Below are positions 1 to 8,869 of a DNA stretch of 64,000 nucleotides, piece by piece (position 1 is the first letter of the stretch; each line of letters begins with the position of its first letter). The stretch is from assembly GCA_009772895.1 (NCBI GenBank), contig WOUP01000005.1:1-64000 (forward strand), given 5' to 3'. Source of the DNA: Puniceicoccaceae bacterium 5H (lineage in GTDB: Bacteria > Verrucomicrobiota > Verrucomicrobiia > Opitutales > Oceanipulchritudinaceae). A model generated the notes under the pieces. The model saw only the letters and a program-made list of their open reading frames with translations. It searched no databases and was not told where the DNA came from. The position numbers and the translations under genes were made by a program.

Positions 1-55
1 CTGGTGGTGGAGCGACGCTGAGCAGCGCTGGCTCAAACCCGAGCCCATGGCCTGA
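1..55 (+). CDS. C-terminal end of an unidentified protein (partial)
   Basis: The open frame beginning at base 2 runs to a TGA at 53-55 and would encode the last residues of a protein ending WLKPEPMA. It is followed 30 bases later by a good intrinsic terminator, which supports it being a real gene end. Too little is present to name a family. Confidence 0.5.
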   Translation, partial: WWWSDAEQRWLKPEPMA

Positions 56-85
56 GCTTTCCCCGAAGACGTTGAAGACCATCCG

Positions 86-120
86 AACCTGCGAATCCCA
101 CGTGTTTCGCAGGTTTTTTT
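86..120 (+). terminator. Rho-independent terminator
   Basis: Arms aacctgcgaa (86-95) and ttcgcaggtt (106-115) form a 10-bp perfect stem with a 10-base loop. The stem runs into seven Ts (114-120). It lies just after the partial gene at the window start. Confidence 0.9.
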
Positions 121-227
121 GGTCAGGGGTACCTCCCCATAGAAACCGTTATGCGCAGGGCGGGCCTTTCGTTGTCGTGATTTTGCGCTAAGGTGCCTCG
201 AACCTCCCGCTCAACACCTCCCCTATC

Positions 228-1073
228 ATGTCTGAATTGCCTGCCAACGGATTGAAAAACCGCAGCCTGAATCTCGCGCTCGTCCAGATGGATTGCGAAC
301 CGGGCCGCGTGCAACATAACGTCGACCGCATGCTGGGCTGTATCGACGAGGCCAGTGCTGCCGGCGCCGACCTCGTGGTGCTGCCCGAGATGGCCGACAC
401 CGGCTACCGCATGGGCGAGATCGTCGCCCACGCCTCCTCCTGGAACGCAAACGGCCCGCTGCAGCAACTCCAGCAAGCCGCGCGCGAAAACACCCTGCAC
501 ATCATCGCCGGCCTCTCCGAGCGCACGGCCGAAGGCGTCTACAATACGCTCGCCGTAATCGACGCACAGGGCGAGCTGGTCGCCAAATACCGCAAGGTGC
601 ACCTTATCACCGCCGATCCGGTCTTCGAGCACCACCACCTGCTGGCGGGGGATCGCTTTCAGGTCTGCAGCCTCGGCGGCTTCACCGTCGGCCTCATGAC
701 GTGCTACGATCTGCGCTTTCCGGAGATGGCGCGCGCGCTGACGCTGGCCGGCGCCGAGCTGATCGTCTGCCCGGCCGCCTTTCCGCTGTTGCGCGGCGCG
801 CATTGGCAAACCCTCGCCCTCGCCCGGGCGATCGAAAACCAGACCTACCTCGCCGCCTGCAACCGCGTAGGCACCGACGGCGGCGTGACCTTCGCCGGTC
901 GCAGCCAGTTGATCGATCCCTACGGCACCATCGTCGCGTCCACGACGGAAGTCGATTCGACCATTATCTACGGCGAAATCCGTCGTGAGCGCGTCGCCGA
1001 AGTGCGCGAACGCCTCCAGTGCCTGCCCGACCGCTGCCCGGACATCTATTCCCGCCCCGTCCAGACGCATTAG
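228..1073 (+). CDS. Carbon-nitrogen hydrolase (nitrilase superfamily)
   Basis: A 281-residue cytoplasmic amidase/nitrilase-fold protein. The catalytic triad of the superfamily is visible: Glu54 in VVLPEM, Lys123 in KYRKVHL and Cys159 in MTCYDLRFPE. The last motif is typical of the aliphatic-amidase/omega-amidase branch (Nit2, NtaA/YafV-like), so the likely reaction is hydrolysis of a small amide to acid and ammonia. The substrate cannot be read from sequence. It stands alone between a terminator upstream and a convergent glycosidase gene downstream. Its TAG stop (1071-1073) lies inside a 15-base direct repeat that recurs at the end of the convergent gene. The start at 228 gives the usual N-terminus just before the first beta strand (NLALVQMDC). 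Confidence 0.9.
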   Translation: MSELPANGLKNRSLNLALVQMDCEPGRVQHNVDRMLGCIDEASAAGADLVVLPEMADTGYRMGEIVAHASSWNANGPLQQLQQAARENTLHIIAGLSERTAEGVYNTLAVIDAQGELVAKYRKVHLITADPVFEHHHLLAGDRFQVCSLGGFTVGLMTCYDLRFPEMARALTLAGAELIVCPAAFPLLRGAHWQTLALARAIENQTYLAACNRVGTDGGVTFAGRSQLIDPYGTIVASTTEVDSTIIYGEIRRERVAEVRERLQCLPDRCPDIYSRPVQTH

Positions 1074-1285
1074 GGCTGCACTTCGGTCCCCATTTTCTGA
1101 ATTAGGAATGTCTCCAGGCCTCCAGCAAGCTGAAGGCTTGCCATAACGTAGCCGGTGGTTGAGCGACGCCATGCGAGCGATACCACCGGTGGATTCAAGG
1201 TCATAGACGCACCTTGAAGAGGTGCCATCGTCGTCGTTTCAGCAGTTGCCCTCCCCAAGTCACCTCTATTTAGGGCTGCACTTCG
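1071..1285. repeat. Intergenic element: 15-bp direct repeats flanking hairpins
   Basis: The 15-mer tagggctgcacttcg occurs at 1071-1085 and again exactly 200 bases later at 1271-1285. Each copy contains the stop codon of the adjacent convergent gene. Read on the minus strand, both copies encode the same gene end (EVQP, stop). Between them are two hairpins: gcaagc/gcttgc (1125-1130, 1136-1141) and ccggtggt/accaccgg (1152-1159, 1182-1189), the second enclosing a repeated gagcga. No protein is convincing here. It looks like an inserted dispersed repeat or a duplication of the glycosidase 3' end. Confidence 0.55.
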
Positions 1286-3186
1286 ACCGCGGTTTCCGTG
1301 CCATCTTGCCGGAGCGGAAATACAGCCCAATCCGACGAACCTAGCCCCTGCACCTCGATACCGCTAGAACGCTCGAACGTGAATCCACTTGCAGGCGGCG
1401 GCTCCCCTTCGCCGGTGTAGGCGATCTGATTGTCGAGGAAGCACAGATCCCCCACTCGCCTGCCTTCGACCAGATTGCCGGAGGGCGTCTCGATCACGTT
1501 GTCGACCACGCGGATATTGCGGTGATAGGGCGCATCGGTGGCGAGCACTGCGGAGGCGATCGGCGCAATACGGAAAACCGGCAGCGTGGGATGGATCATG
1601 CGGAAGCGATTGCCCCGGATCAGGACGTCCTGGACCGCACCCGATTCGAACCAATAGTGGCTGTCGCCCTCCATCAGGATGCACATCAGGCTGGGGTTGA
1701 GGAAGCGGCAGTCTTCGATCCGCACGCGCCCCGCCGTCGTCACCAGCACCGAACGCGCCCGGTTGTTCCGGACCGTGCAGCGCCGCATCACGAGGTCGGC
1801 CTGCCAATCGAGGTTGTCGACGATCCACCCGGGCCCAATCTCCGACGGGAGCGCCTCGCTGAAGTGCAGGATGGCGTAGCTTTCGTTGATCCACTCGACC
1901 CGCTCCACCAGGCGGCTCGCCTCGGCCTGCAACGTAGCCGCCCGGGAAAACTGCAGATGGTCGCCCGCTCCGGCGAAGACGTGTCCCGCTTGCTGGAAGT
2001 GGTTCACCCGGACACCCAACCGATTGTCCGCCAGACGCTCCAGCACCGGCACGTAGACCCCATGCACGTTCACGCCGTCGTCCATCATATTGGCAAAGGT
2101 GCAGTCCTCGAGGCGGATCTCGCCCCCGCAGCCGACAAAGTGCGTCGCATCGGCCGTGGTCGAAATCATGCGCCCACTGCCCGGGCGTGGAACGACCTGC
2201 AACCGCTGCAAAGACAAGTCGCGGCTGCGCTCGGCGATCACGCCCATTCCGCCCGCATGGTGAATCGTCATATCGCGCAGCGTGACGTCCGTGCTGCCCG
2301 TGATGTGCACCGCCGGCGAGAGGCGATTGAGGCCCGTCGCCGGTGTGCGACCGGCGCGCCCTTTGGCCACGTAGACCCAGCCCACCTCCGGCAACCGCTC
2401 GCTCACGCGCGTCAGGCACACTCGATTACCGCCCAGAGCTTCGACCCGGCTGGGCGCATCGGTCAGCGCATCCCAGCGATGGTAGTTCAGCGCGCCGTCC
2501 GGGGCCGTCGAGGCGGGAATCATGGCACCCGTTTCACCGTCGAACCACGCGCCCCACTCCAGGTTGCGCCGCCAGGACGTGCGTTCGTCTCCAGTGCGTT
2601 CGCCGTGATAGAGCGCGCCCGCCTCCACCGTGTAGCCGCCGTCGTCCAACAGCGCCAGCTCGTAGCTGCGATGCTCGGGATCGACCGCCACCACTTTGCC
2701 CTGGATGTGAAACGGCACCGCCCAGTCGATCGTAATGCCTTCGATCGTGAGATCCCGACACCGGTCGATCACCAGCGGCACCATCTGGCCGTGGCAGATC
2801 AGCTCCGTCTGCTGCCCGCGCACGGTCAGCCCCGTAAAGTCCACCAACGGCAGCCCGATCGCCTTGCGCCCGTTGTCATGGTTGCTGATCGCGCGGTATT
2901 GCTCGAAGGCCTGCTCCGGATGCAGCTCATAGCGCCCCGGCGGCAACTGCAGCACATCGGCGCCTTCCGCTCGGCATGCCTCCAGCGCACGCCGCAAGGC
3001 CGGGGTGGCGTCCTCCCCGGCTCGCATCCCGTAGTCTACCGCCTCGAGCGTCCGAGCCGACATGGATGCGGCGCCCAGCAGGCACAGCAGCAGGCCCCAA
3101 AGCCAAAGCCGCTCCCCCCGGACCAACGGGGAGAGCCGACAATGGCTGTTTTTCTGGCAGTTCTCAGTCGTCATTATTGACCACAT
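1270..3186 (-). CDS. GH110 family alpha-1,3-galactosidase (secreted beta-helix)
   Basis: A 638-residue exported protein with a hydrophobic signal segment (about residues 27-43, WLWGLLLCLLGAASMSA) and a right-handed beta-helix. It matches the GH110 alpha-1,3-galactosidase family, which removes terminal alpha-1,3-linked galactose. Visible family features are ITIDWAVPF (about 151-159), ADATHF with Asp346, EDCTF, and MMDDGVNVHG with Asp369-Asp370. The 23-residue spacing from Asp346 to Asp369 matches the catalytic aspartates I recall from characterised GH110 enzymes. It is last of three minus-strand genes and overlaps the stop of the upstream beta-helix gene by 23 bases, so translational coupling is likely. 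A start at the Met four codons later (3174) is equally plausible. The 3' end is partly duplicated 200 bases downstream. Confidence 0.85.
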   Translation of the reverse strand: MWSIMTTENCQKNSHCRLSPLVRGERLWLWGLLLCLLGAASMSARTLEAVDYGMRAGEDATPALRRALEACRAEGADVLQLPPGRYELHPEQAFEQYRAISNHDNGRKAIGLPLVDFTGLTVRGQQTELICHGQMVPLVIDRCRDLTIEGITIDWAVPFHIQGKVVAVDPEHRSYELALLDDGGYTVEAGALYHGERTGDERTSWRRNLEWGAWFDGETGAMIPASTAPDGALNYHRWDALTDAPSRVEALGGNRVCLTRVSERLPEVGWVYVAKGRAGRTPATGLNRLSPAVHITGSTDVTLRDMTIHHAGGMGVIAERSRDLSLQRLQVVPRPGSGRMISTTADATHFVGCGGEIRLEDCTFANMMDDGVNVHGVYVPVLERLADNRLGVRVNHFQQAGHVFAGAGDHLQFSRAATLQAEASRLVERVEWINESYAILHFSEALPSEIGPGWIVDNLDWQADLVMRRCTVRNNRARSVLVTTAGRVRIEDCRFLNPSLMCILMEGDSHYWFESGAVQDVLIRGNRFRMIHPTLPVFRIAPIASAVLATDAPYHRNIRVVDNVIETPSGNLVEGRRVGDLCFLDNQIAYTGEGEPPPASGFTFERSSGIEVQGLGSSDWAVFPLRQDGTETAVEVQP

Positions 3187-5197
3187 TGGTCGAGTCCGTG
3201 ACCTGGAAGGTCGCGTCCACGGCCCGGCTTTCGCCCGAGAAATCGTTGCCGTCGATCAGCACGTCGTCGCTGTGCGCAATGTCGAAGATCACGTTGTCGA
3301 CCGAGGGCACATAGAAGCCGCTGACGGTCGACAGGATCTCGTTGTCGCGCACCTCCACGCCGTTGGCGTTGCCCACCTTGATCGCGTGGTGGCTCCAGTC
3401 ACGGATCGTGTTGTTCTGGATCAACAAATCGCCATGCAGGGCCTCCGCACTGTCCGTGCGGTCGCTCTTGGCGATGCGCAGCGTGATCGAGCCCTGCTCT
3501 GTCGCATTCTTGACGAACGTGCAGCGGTCGAAGGTGTTGTCGACGAGCTGCACGGACTGCGAATAGAGCCCGTTGAACCAGAGGTCGGCTTCGTTCTCGA
3601 AGATCACCCCCGCACTGCCGAGCATGGTGAAGGTGTTGCCCTCCACCACGCCCTCGGTGGCCCGGATGATCGCCCCGTGACGGCGGCCCGGCCCGAAGGT
3701 ATTGTTGCGGATGGCGAAGTTGCGGTTGGAACGGCTGTAGTCGAAGAACTGATCCACCTCGTCGCGCGCGCCGGAAAGGGTCAACGCGCTCTCGTTCAGG
3801 GCCTGATCGAGGTGCAGCTGGTATTGGCCGCCGCCGAGCGACGTCCGCGTGACGACTTCATAGGAACCGAGCACGGTGCCGTTTTGCGGCGAAAACAGCT
3901 CCAGTTGGTCCCCGGTGTAGACGGAGTGGCTACTGTCCTGCTGGATCGTAACCAGGGTCGGGTCGGTGTCGTCGATGTCGACGATCTTGATGCCCTTGAG
4001 GTAGAGCGCCACGATGTCGTCGCCGATACCCTCCACCGTACAATCCTCGACCCACGGGCCGATGCTGTTGGAGCGGCAATGCACGAAATCCGCGTTAGCC
4101 CCCCAGCTGCGACCGCTCGCGATCAGCGAATCGCAGCCCAGCACCTTCACGTCGCGCGACCACATCATCGAGTAGTGCCCGGCCGGCGCCGCATAGTTGG
4201 TGATGTCGGCAAAGGTAACCCCGGTCGCACGGTCGGCGGAAAACAGCGGCTGACAGCCCTCGCGCGCGAAGTGCACGTAGCGGTCGCCGGCGTCGAAATA
4301 CTTGAGGTAGCCCGTGCTCGAAAGCGTGAAGATATACTGGTCAGGGTCTGTCGTAGACTGGCTGACGTCGCTCTGGTCGAAGCTGTAGAGCAGGTAGGCG
4401 CCGTCCTTCAACTTGCCGTCGATGTTGGGATCGAGGATGCAGCCCCAACTGGTCCAGCTGGCCTGCATCTGCGGGTCGTCGAAGGCCGGAGAATTGGCAT
4501 TGACCTCGATCGTGACGGAGCCGGTGCCCGCACTGCTTTTGCTGACCACCGTGCCGGTCGCATAGGGCAGCGGGTCGTAATCGATCACGAAGTCTTCGAT
4601 GAGCACGTTGGTGGTGTCGTCGAGGAAGACGAAGCCCGAGGTGGCCGATTCCATGATGATCTCCGCGCCTTGCCCGTTGATCCACACGTTGTCGGCGTAG
4701 CGCAGGTTGAGCACAAAGTCGTAGGAGGCGCTGGAGGGCGGCTCGAGGTGGTAGGTGCCCGAAGCGAACTCTACGTAGACGGCGCCGCTGCCGAGCGCCG
4801 CGTCGATCGCGCTCTGGATGTCGGCGGCGGTGTCCGAGGTGTCGACGTTGACGACCGTGACGGGCGTGCTGACGGAAAAGCTGCCGCCCGTGGCCCAGCT
4901 ACTCGTGGTCGCAGCGGCATCCACCGCGCGGACTCGCCAATAAAGCGTGCCCGCCGGCAGTCCGACCGGTTGGGCGTAGCGGGAAATGCGCGAGGTCTCG
5001 TCCACCAGCAGGTTGGAGAAATAGGCGTCGTCGGAGACCTGGACTTCGTAGTGGGTCGCGCCGGAACTGTCCGCCCAGCCAAAGGACGGAAAGGGGAAGA
5101 CCGGCGTCAGGCCGCTGTTGACCTCCAAGGAGGTGGGGAGCGAGGGCGCGGCCGCCAGGGAGGCCGCCGGCAAGGCAAGCAAGGGCCAAAGTTTCAT
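3164..5197 (-). CDS. FN3-like plus right-handed beta-helix protein, divergent GH110 relative
   Basis: A 677-residue exported protein with a signal peptide (MKLWPLLALPAASLAAA). An Ig/fibronectin-III-like module (about 20-112, containing YEVQVSDD and LYWRVRAVD) precedes a beta-helix from about residue 120. It is collinear with the adjacent GH110 enzyme: IEDFVIDYDPLPY matches IEGITIDWAVPF, WSRDVKVLG matches ERSRDLSLQ, and Asp370, His373, EDC 384-386 and Asp393-Asp394 keep the same spacing as the GH110 Asp346, His349, EDC 360-362 and Asp369-Asp370. The NVHG that follows the aspartate pair in the neighbour is replaced by IVALY. I infer a distant GH110-like glycosidase acting on the same polymer. 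A lyase or binding role is possible. Confidence 0.7.
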   Translation of the reverse strand: MKLWPLLALPAASLAAAPSLPTSLEVNSGLTPVFPFPSFGWADSSGATHYEVQVSDDAYFSNLLVDETSRISRYAQPVGLPAGTLYWRVRAVDAAATTSSWATGGSFSVSTPVTVVNVDTSDTAADIQSAIDAALGSGAVYVEFASGTYHLEPPSSASYDFVLNLRYADNVWINGQGAEIIMESATSGFVFLDDTTNVLIEDFVIDYDPLPYATGTVVSKSSAGTGSVTIEVNANSPAFDDPQMQASWTSWGCILDPNIDGKLKDGAYLLYSFDQSDVSQSTTDPDQYIFTLSSTGYLKYFDAGDRYVHFAREGCQPLFSADRATGVTFADITNYAAPAGHYSMMWSRDVKVLGCDSLIASGRSWGANADFVHCRSNSIGPWVEDCTVEGIGDDIVALYLKGIKIVDIDDTDPTLVTIQQDSSHSVYTGDQLELFSPQNGTVLGSYEVVTRTSLGGGQYQLHLDQALNESALTLSGARDEVDQFFDYSRSNRNFAIRNNTFGPGRRHGAIIRATEGVVEGNTFTMLGSAGVIFENEADLWFNGLYSQSVQLVDNTFDRCTFVKNATEQGSITLRIAKSDRTDSAEALHGDLLIQNNTIRDWSHHAIKVGNANGVEVRDNEILSTVSGFYVPSVDNVIFDIAHSDDVLIDGNDFSGESRAVDATFQVTDSTNVVNNDD

Positions 5198-5312
5198 GTA
5201 AGGGGTGGGTAGGGGTTTAAGGAGTCGTCCATGCCGAACGGGAGGACACCCACAACCTGAAGCCTAACGCGCCCCAATCGCGAATGCCGTGCCGGTCCAC
5301 AGTTGACCCCGC

Positions 5313-6833
5313 TCACTCCTCCACCCAGCGAAACGGCGGCGCAGGCAGCATCGAAGCGTTGTAGAGATACCCCTCCTGCCAGGGCTGCCAAGCGTAGCGT
5401 ACACTTACAGGCTCTGGAACGCGTTCAGAGGTCACGACCACGCAGTTTCCCGAGATTTGGACCGCAGCATCCGCGGGATGAAAAATGCCGTCGACGCCCG
5501 CCAGTTCGAAGCCCGAAGCCACGTTACCGATTGCCACCAACCCCGCCCCCACGTCCGCGAAACGTAGCCGCAACTGTCCCTGTTTGCGGACCACGGAACG
5601 CAGTTGCGGCCCAGTATCCTGCAAAGGAACCCCATACTGCCGATGCAAGGCCAGCCGTGCCAACCGCTCGCCAACCCTGCGCTTGTGCGTTGGGTGAATG
5701 TTATGATGCTCGCCAAGGTCAATGGCGCAGGCAAGCCCCGCCTGAGGTAGCGTAGCTATGTGGGCCTGCGCCGCCCGGATCGCAACCCAGCCTTCCTGCT
5801 CCACCGGGTTTTCAGGGGCGCGGACGTAGCCGGGCAGCTGCACCGCATAAAACGGCAGGTCGCCTTGACCAAAAGCCTGACGCCAATCCTCCACCATGGC
5901 CACCAGCTGAGCCTCGTAGGGTGCCGCACGTCGCGAATTGCTCTCGCCCTGATACCACAGGATGCCCCGCAACGTCATCGGGATCACCGGATGCAACATG
6001 CCGTTGTAGAGCCCCGAGGGCGTATAGTGGTGCCCGGGACCGAGCGGCGGACGCGGCTTGGCTGAGGCGTCTTGCCCCACAGCCTTTCTTGCCTGCCACT
6101 GGGCGAGGCGTTTCTCGTAGGCTGCTTGTGCCGCCGGGTAGCGCGCCAAGGTTTCCTGCCATTCTTCCGCGACGAAAGCAAATTCTGGATGAGCGGCCAA
6201 TGTCTCCGCACGGGTCCAACCTTCCACCCGCGTACCGCCATGCGTAACGTTGAGAATACCCACTGGCACCCCTGTTTGCGCCTGCACTTGCCTCGCAAAG
6301 TAGTAGCCGACCGCGCTGAACGTGCCCGCGGTCTCGGGACTGCAAACCTGCCAGGTACCCGCAGTGACATCCAGCGGCTCATCGCTCACGCGCCGCGGCA
6401 CCTTCAGCTGTCGGATCAAGGGGTACTGCGCGCTCTCGATTACCGCTTCCGCCCCCGCGATGTGGCTGAGGCCAAACTCCATGTTGGATTGACCAGCGCA
6501 GAGCCACACCTCCCCAACCAGCACGTCGTGCAATTCCAACCGGTTTTCCCCCTCTGCCGTCAGAGGGCGCCCCTCGGCAGAAGCCTTCTGGGCCGGAAGT
6601 TGCAGTTGCCAGCGGCCCGTTGCACCCGCCTGCGTCCGGGCGTGCGAATCCGCGAACGTAACTGTTACCACTTCACCCGGTGCAGCGGAGCCCCAGATGT
6701 TCAATGGCTTGCCCCGCTGAAGCACCATATGATCCTGGAAGGGCGCGCCCAGGCCCACTTCGGCCCGAAGGGAGGCCACAAACACAACGCAGACAGTCGG
6801 TAGAAACAGGGCACAGATACGAAAATACGACAT
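5313..6833 (-). CDS. Sialate O-acetylesterase-like SGNH hydrolase
   Basis: About 506 residues, exported: signal peptide MSYFRICALFLPTVCVVFVASLRA. The nucleophile block is LCAGQSNMEFG (Ser116 counted from this start). The family block GILWYQGESNS and a C-terminal Asp/His block DLGEHHNIHP are also present, so the catalytic set looks complete. This family removes acetyl groups from sialic acids or, in polysaccharide loci, from plant and algal glycans, and the second role fits the glycosidase neighbours better. An upstream ATG at 6860 is in frame, but the later start gives a clean signal peptide. It is first of a three-gene minus-strand set with the two beta-helix genes, and is divergent from the GH97 gene across about 160 bases. 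Confidence 0.85.
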   Translation of the reverse strand: MSYFRICALFLPTVCVVFVASLRAEVGLGAPFQDHMVLQRGKPLNIWGSAAPGEVVTVTFADSHARTQAGATGRWQLQLPAQKASAEGRPLTAEGENRLELHDVLVGEVWLCAGQSNMEFGLSHIAGAEAVIESAQYPLIRQLKVPRRVSDEPLDVTAGTWQVCSPETAGTFSAVGYYFARQVQAQTGVPVGILNVTHGGTRVEGWTRAETLAAHPEFAFVAEEWQETLARYPAAQAAYEKRLAQWQARKAVGQDASAKPRPPLGPGHHYTPSGLYNGMLHPVIPMTLRGILWYQGESNSRRAAPYEAQLVAMVEDWRQAFGQGDLPFYAVQLPGYVRAPENPVEQEGWVAIRAAQAHIATLPQAGLACAIDLGEHHNIHPTHKRRVGERLARLALHRQYGVPLQDTGPQLRSVVRKQGQLRLRFADVGAGLVAIGNVASGFELAGVDGIFHPADAAVQISGNCVVVTSERVPEPVSVRYAWQPWQEGYLYNASMLPAPPFRWVEE

Positions 6834-6993
6834 GGGGTAACAGAGGTTCAGACCATCCATAGGTCAAAGGAGGCAGCGAGCCCAATCGCCTCCAAGTCAA
6901 CAGTACACCGACGCGTGCGTTGCCAACCTTCGCTCGCTCGCCGAGGGTGCACTGACTGGTTTTACTCCGCCACCTCCGACCCCTCTTTCCCCG
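6834..6993. promoter_or_regulatory. Divergent intergenic region between esterase and GH97 genes
   Basis: About 160 bases separate the divergent starts, so promoters for both arms of the sugar locus must lie here. An inverted repeat ggaggc (6869-6874) / gcctcc (6888-6893) is visible and could be an operator. No convincing -35/-10 pair or classical LacI half-site was seen. Confidence 0.35.
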
Positions 6994-8865
6994 ATGATTG
7001 CTGCGTTTTCCCGGCTCATGTTGCCGCTGGCCTTGCTCACCTCTACCGCCCGCGCGGCCGACGACACCGTCTCTTGGCAAAGCCCTGACGGGCGTCTGAC
7101 CGCCACCCTGGAAATCCCCCGCACCGGCACGCCCACCTGGCGACTGGCCGCCGCGGGGCAAGTCGTCCTGCCGACTGCTCCGCTGGGGTTGCGCATCGAC
7201 GGCATTCAGTATGGCCCCGGTTCCACGCTTGAAGCCGTGACGCCCTCCTCAGGTCAGGATGTGGTGGCCCAAAAGGGCGTCGCTCGACCGTCACCCATTA
7301 CCTGGAACGGGCGTAAGCTTGAGCTGGCCGGGCCGGAAGGCCAGTGGTGGACGCTCGAAGCGCGGCTCTTCGACGGCGGCTTTGCCTGGCGCTACATCGT
7401 GGCGGGCGAGGGTGAACGCCAGGTGGAGGGCGAGACCGGTGGCTTTCACCTGCCTGAAGACAGCACGGTATGGCTGGCCGAGCGTCCCAACGACTGGAAG
7501 CTCAAGTCTTACGCAGGCACCTTCATGCGCGTGGATCGGGAGGATCTGCCCGATTTTTCGCCCGTCGGACCCGTGCAAGGACCACCCCTCGTCGCCGAAT
7601 TGCCCAACGGCAGCTATGCGTTGTTCTCCGAAGCCGCCCTGAGCGACTACAGCGGCCTGCGGCTGCGGGCGGAGGCGGATGGGCTGCTTCTGGCGGATGT
7701 GCAGCCGTTTACCACCTCAGGTCCGATCACGAGCCCCTGGCGCGTCGCCCTCTACGCGCGTGATCTAGACGCGCTCGTCAACAATCGCGTGATCCCGGCG
7801 CTAAATCCTGCGCCCGACCCGGAATTGTTCGCCGATACGGACTGGATCCACTACGGCAAGGCGGTCTGGCGCTGGTGGAGTTCAGGCACCGGCACGCCGG
7901 AAGAGGAACGCGCCTACCTCGATTATGCCGCGCGGCTGGGCTTTACCTATGCCCTCGTCGACGACGGCTGGAAGGACTGGGATGAGCCGTGGCAGCGCGT
8001 CGCTGAGCTGGCCGACTACGGGCGCAAACAGGACGTGCGCGTGCTCATCTGGTGCGCTTATGCCGACGTGGCTGATCCAGCGCAGGACTACCGTCAACTG
8101 CGGGACTTCCTCGACCGCGCGGCGCAAGCCGGTTCCGCCGGGGTGAAGCTCGACTTTTTCAACGCGGAGACCAAGGACCGGATCGACTTCGAGCACCGGG
8201 CGTTGGAGGAAGCGGCACGGCGCCAGCTGGTCGTGATCTTCCATGGCCTGCAGAAGCCCAGCGGCGAGGCCCGCACCTATCCCAACGAAGTCACCCGCGA
8301 AGGCATCCGGGGCGCGGAGCTGAACCACATGGCCGAGGGTCCGGTCACGGCCGAGCACAACACCGCCTTGCCCTTCACGCGTTTTGTGGTGGGCGCCGGC
8401 GATTATACCCCGCTGGCCCTGTCTGCCCCCGGCGAAACGACCTGGAGCCATCAGGCGGCGACACTGGTGGCCTTTACCTCACCGGTGCAGGTCCTGGCGG
8501 AAGACCCGCGATTGCTGCTCGAGGATCCCCGCACCGCCCCGGCGCTGCCCTTCATCCGCGAGGTGCCGACGCTCTGGGACGAGACGCGGGTGTTGCCGGG
8601 CAGCGAGATCGGCGAACGCGTCGTCATGGCCCGCCGCGACGGCGCCCAATGGTGGCTGGCCATCCTCAACGACGGCCCGACGGAAATTCGCGACCTCGAC
8701 CTGTCCTTTCTCGGCTCGGGCACCTACACGGCCCAGGTATTGACCAGCCCGGAACCCCACGCCTTTGCCCACGAGACACACAAAGGCGTCGACCAGGGCT
8801 GGCATCCGTGCTTCCGCCTCACCTCAGGCGATGGCGTGCTCATCCGCTTCATCCCGCAACCCTAG
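6994..8865 (+). CDS. GH97 family glycoside hydrolase (alpha-galactosidase-like type)
   Basis: A 623-residue exported enzyme with a signal peptide ending LLTSTARA. It has the GH97 layout: an N-terminal beta-sandwich (to about residue 270), a central TIM barrel and a short C-terminal beta domain. The barrel contains LVDDGWKDW, GVKLDFF (Asp387), IFHGLQKPSG and TYPNEVTREGIRGAE. GH97 includes inverting alpha-glucosidases (SusB type, catalytic Glu) and retaining alpha-galactosidases (BtGH97b type) whose nucleophile is an Asp in a VK-D-F motif. The Asp here points to the retaining, galactosidase-like group. That agrees with the GH110 enzyme across the divergent promoter. The next gene starts four bases after its stop, so the two are co-transcribed. 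Confidence 0.85.
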   Translation: MIAAFSRLMLPLALLTSTARAADDTVSWQSPDGRLTATLEIPRTGTPTWRLAAAGQVVLPTAPLGLRIDGIQYGPGSTLEAVTPSSGQDVVAQKGVARPSPITWNGRKLELAGPEGQWWTLEARLFDGGFAWRYIVAGEGERQVEGETGGFHLPEDSTVWLAERPNDWKLKSYAGTFMRVDREDLPDFSPVGPVQGPPLVAELPNGSYALFSEAALSDYSGLRLRAEADGLLLADVQPFTTSGPITSPWRVALYARDLDALVNNRVIPALNPAPDPELFADTDWIHYGKAVWRWWSSGTGTPEEERAYLDYAARLGFTYALVDDGWKDWDEPWQRVAELADYGRKQDVRVLIWCAYADVADPAQDYRQLRDFLDRAAQAGSAGVKLDFFNAETKDRIDFEHRALEEAARRQLVVIFHGLQKPSGEARTYPNEVTREGIRGAELNHMAEGPVTAEHNTALPFTRFVVGAGDYTPLALSAPGETTWSHQAATLVAFTSPVQVLAEDPRLLLEDPRTAPALPFIREVPTLWDETRVLPGSEIGERVVMARRDGAQWWLAILNDGPTEIRDLDLSFLGSGTYTAQVLTSPEPHAFAHETHKGVDQGWHPCFRLTSGDGVLIRFIPQP

Positions 8866-8869
8866 CCCC

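Noticed and set aside
1070-1330. 86-codon minus-strand frame over the direct-repeat interval
   Set aside because: It reads through hairpins and repeat DNA, and its only shared feature is the duplicated EVQP end of the GH110 gene.
1522-3180. Long open frame on the plus strand opposite the GH110 gene (552 codons)
   Set aside because: It is antisense to a gene with strong family motifs and is rich in Arg, His and Pro, as expected for the reverse frame of GC-rich coding DNA.
3062-5212. 716-codon plus-strand frame opposite the beta-helix gene
   Set aside because: Same reason: the opposite strand carries a signal peptide, FN3-like and beta-helix features, while this frame has no recognisable domain.
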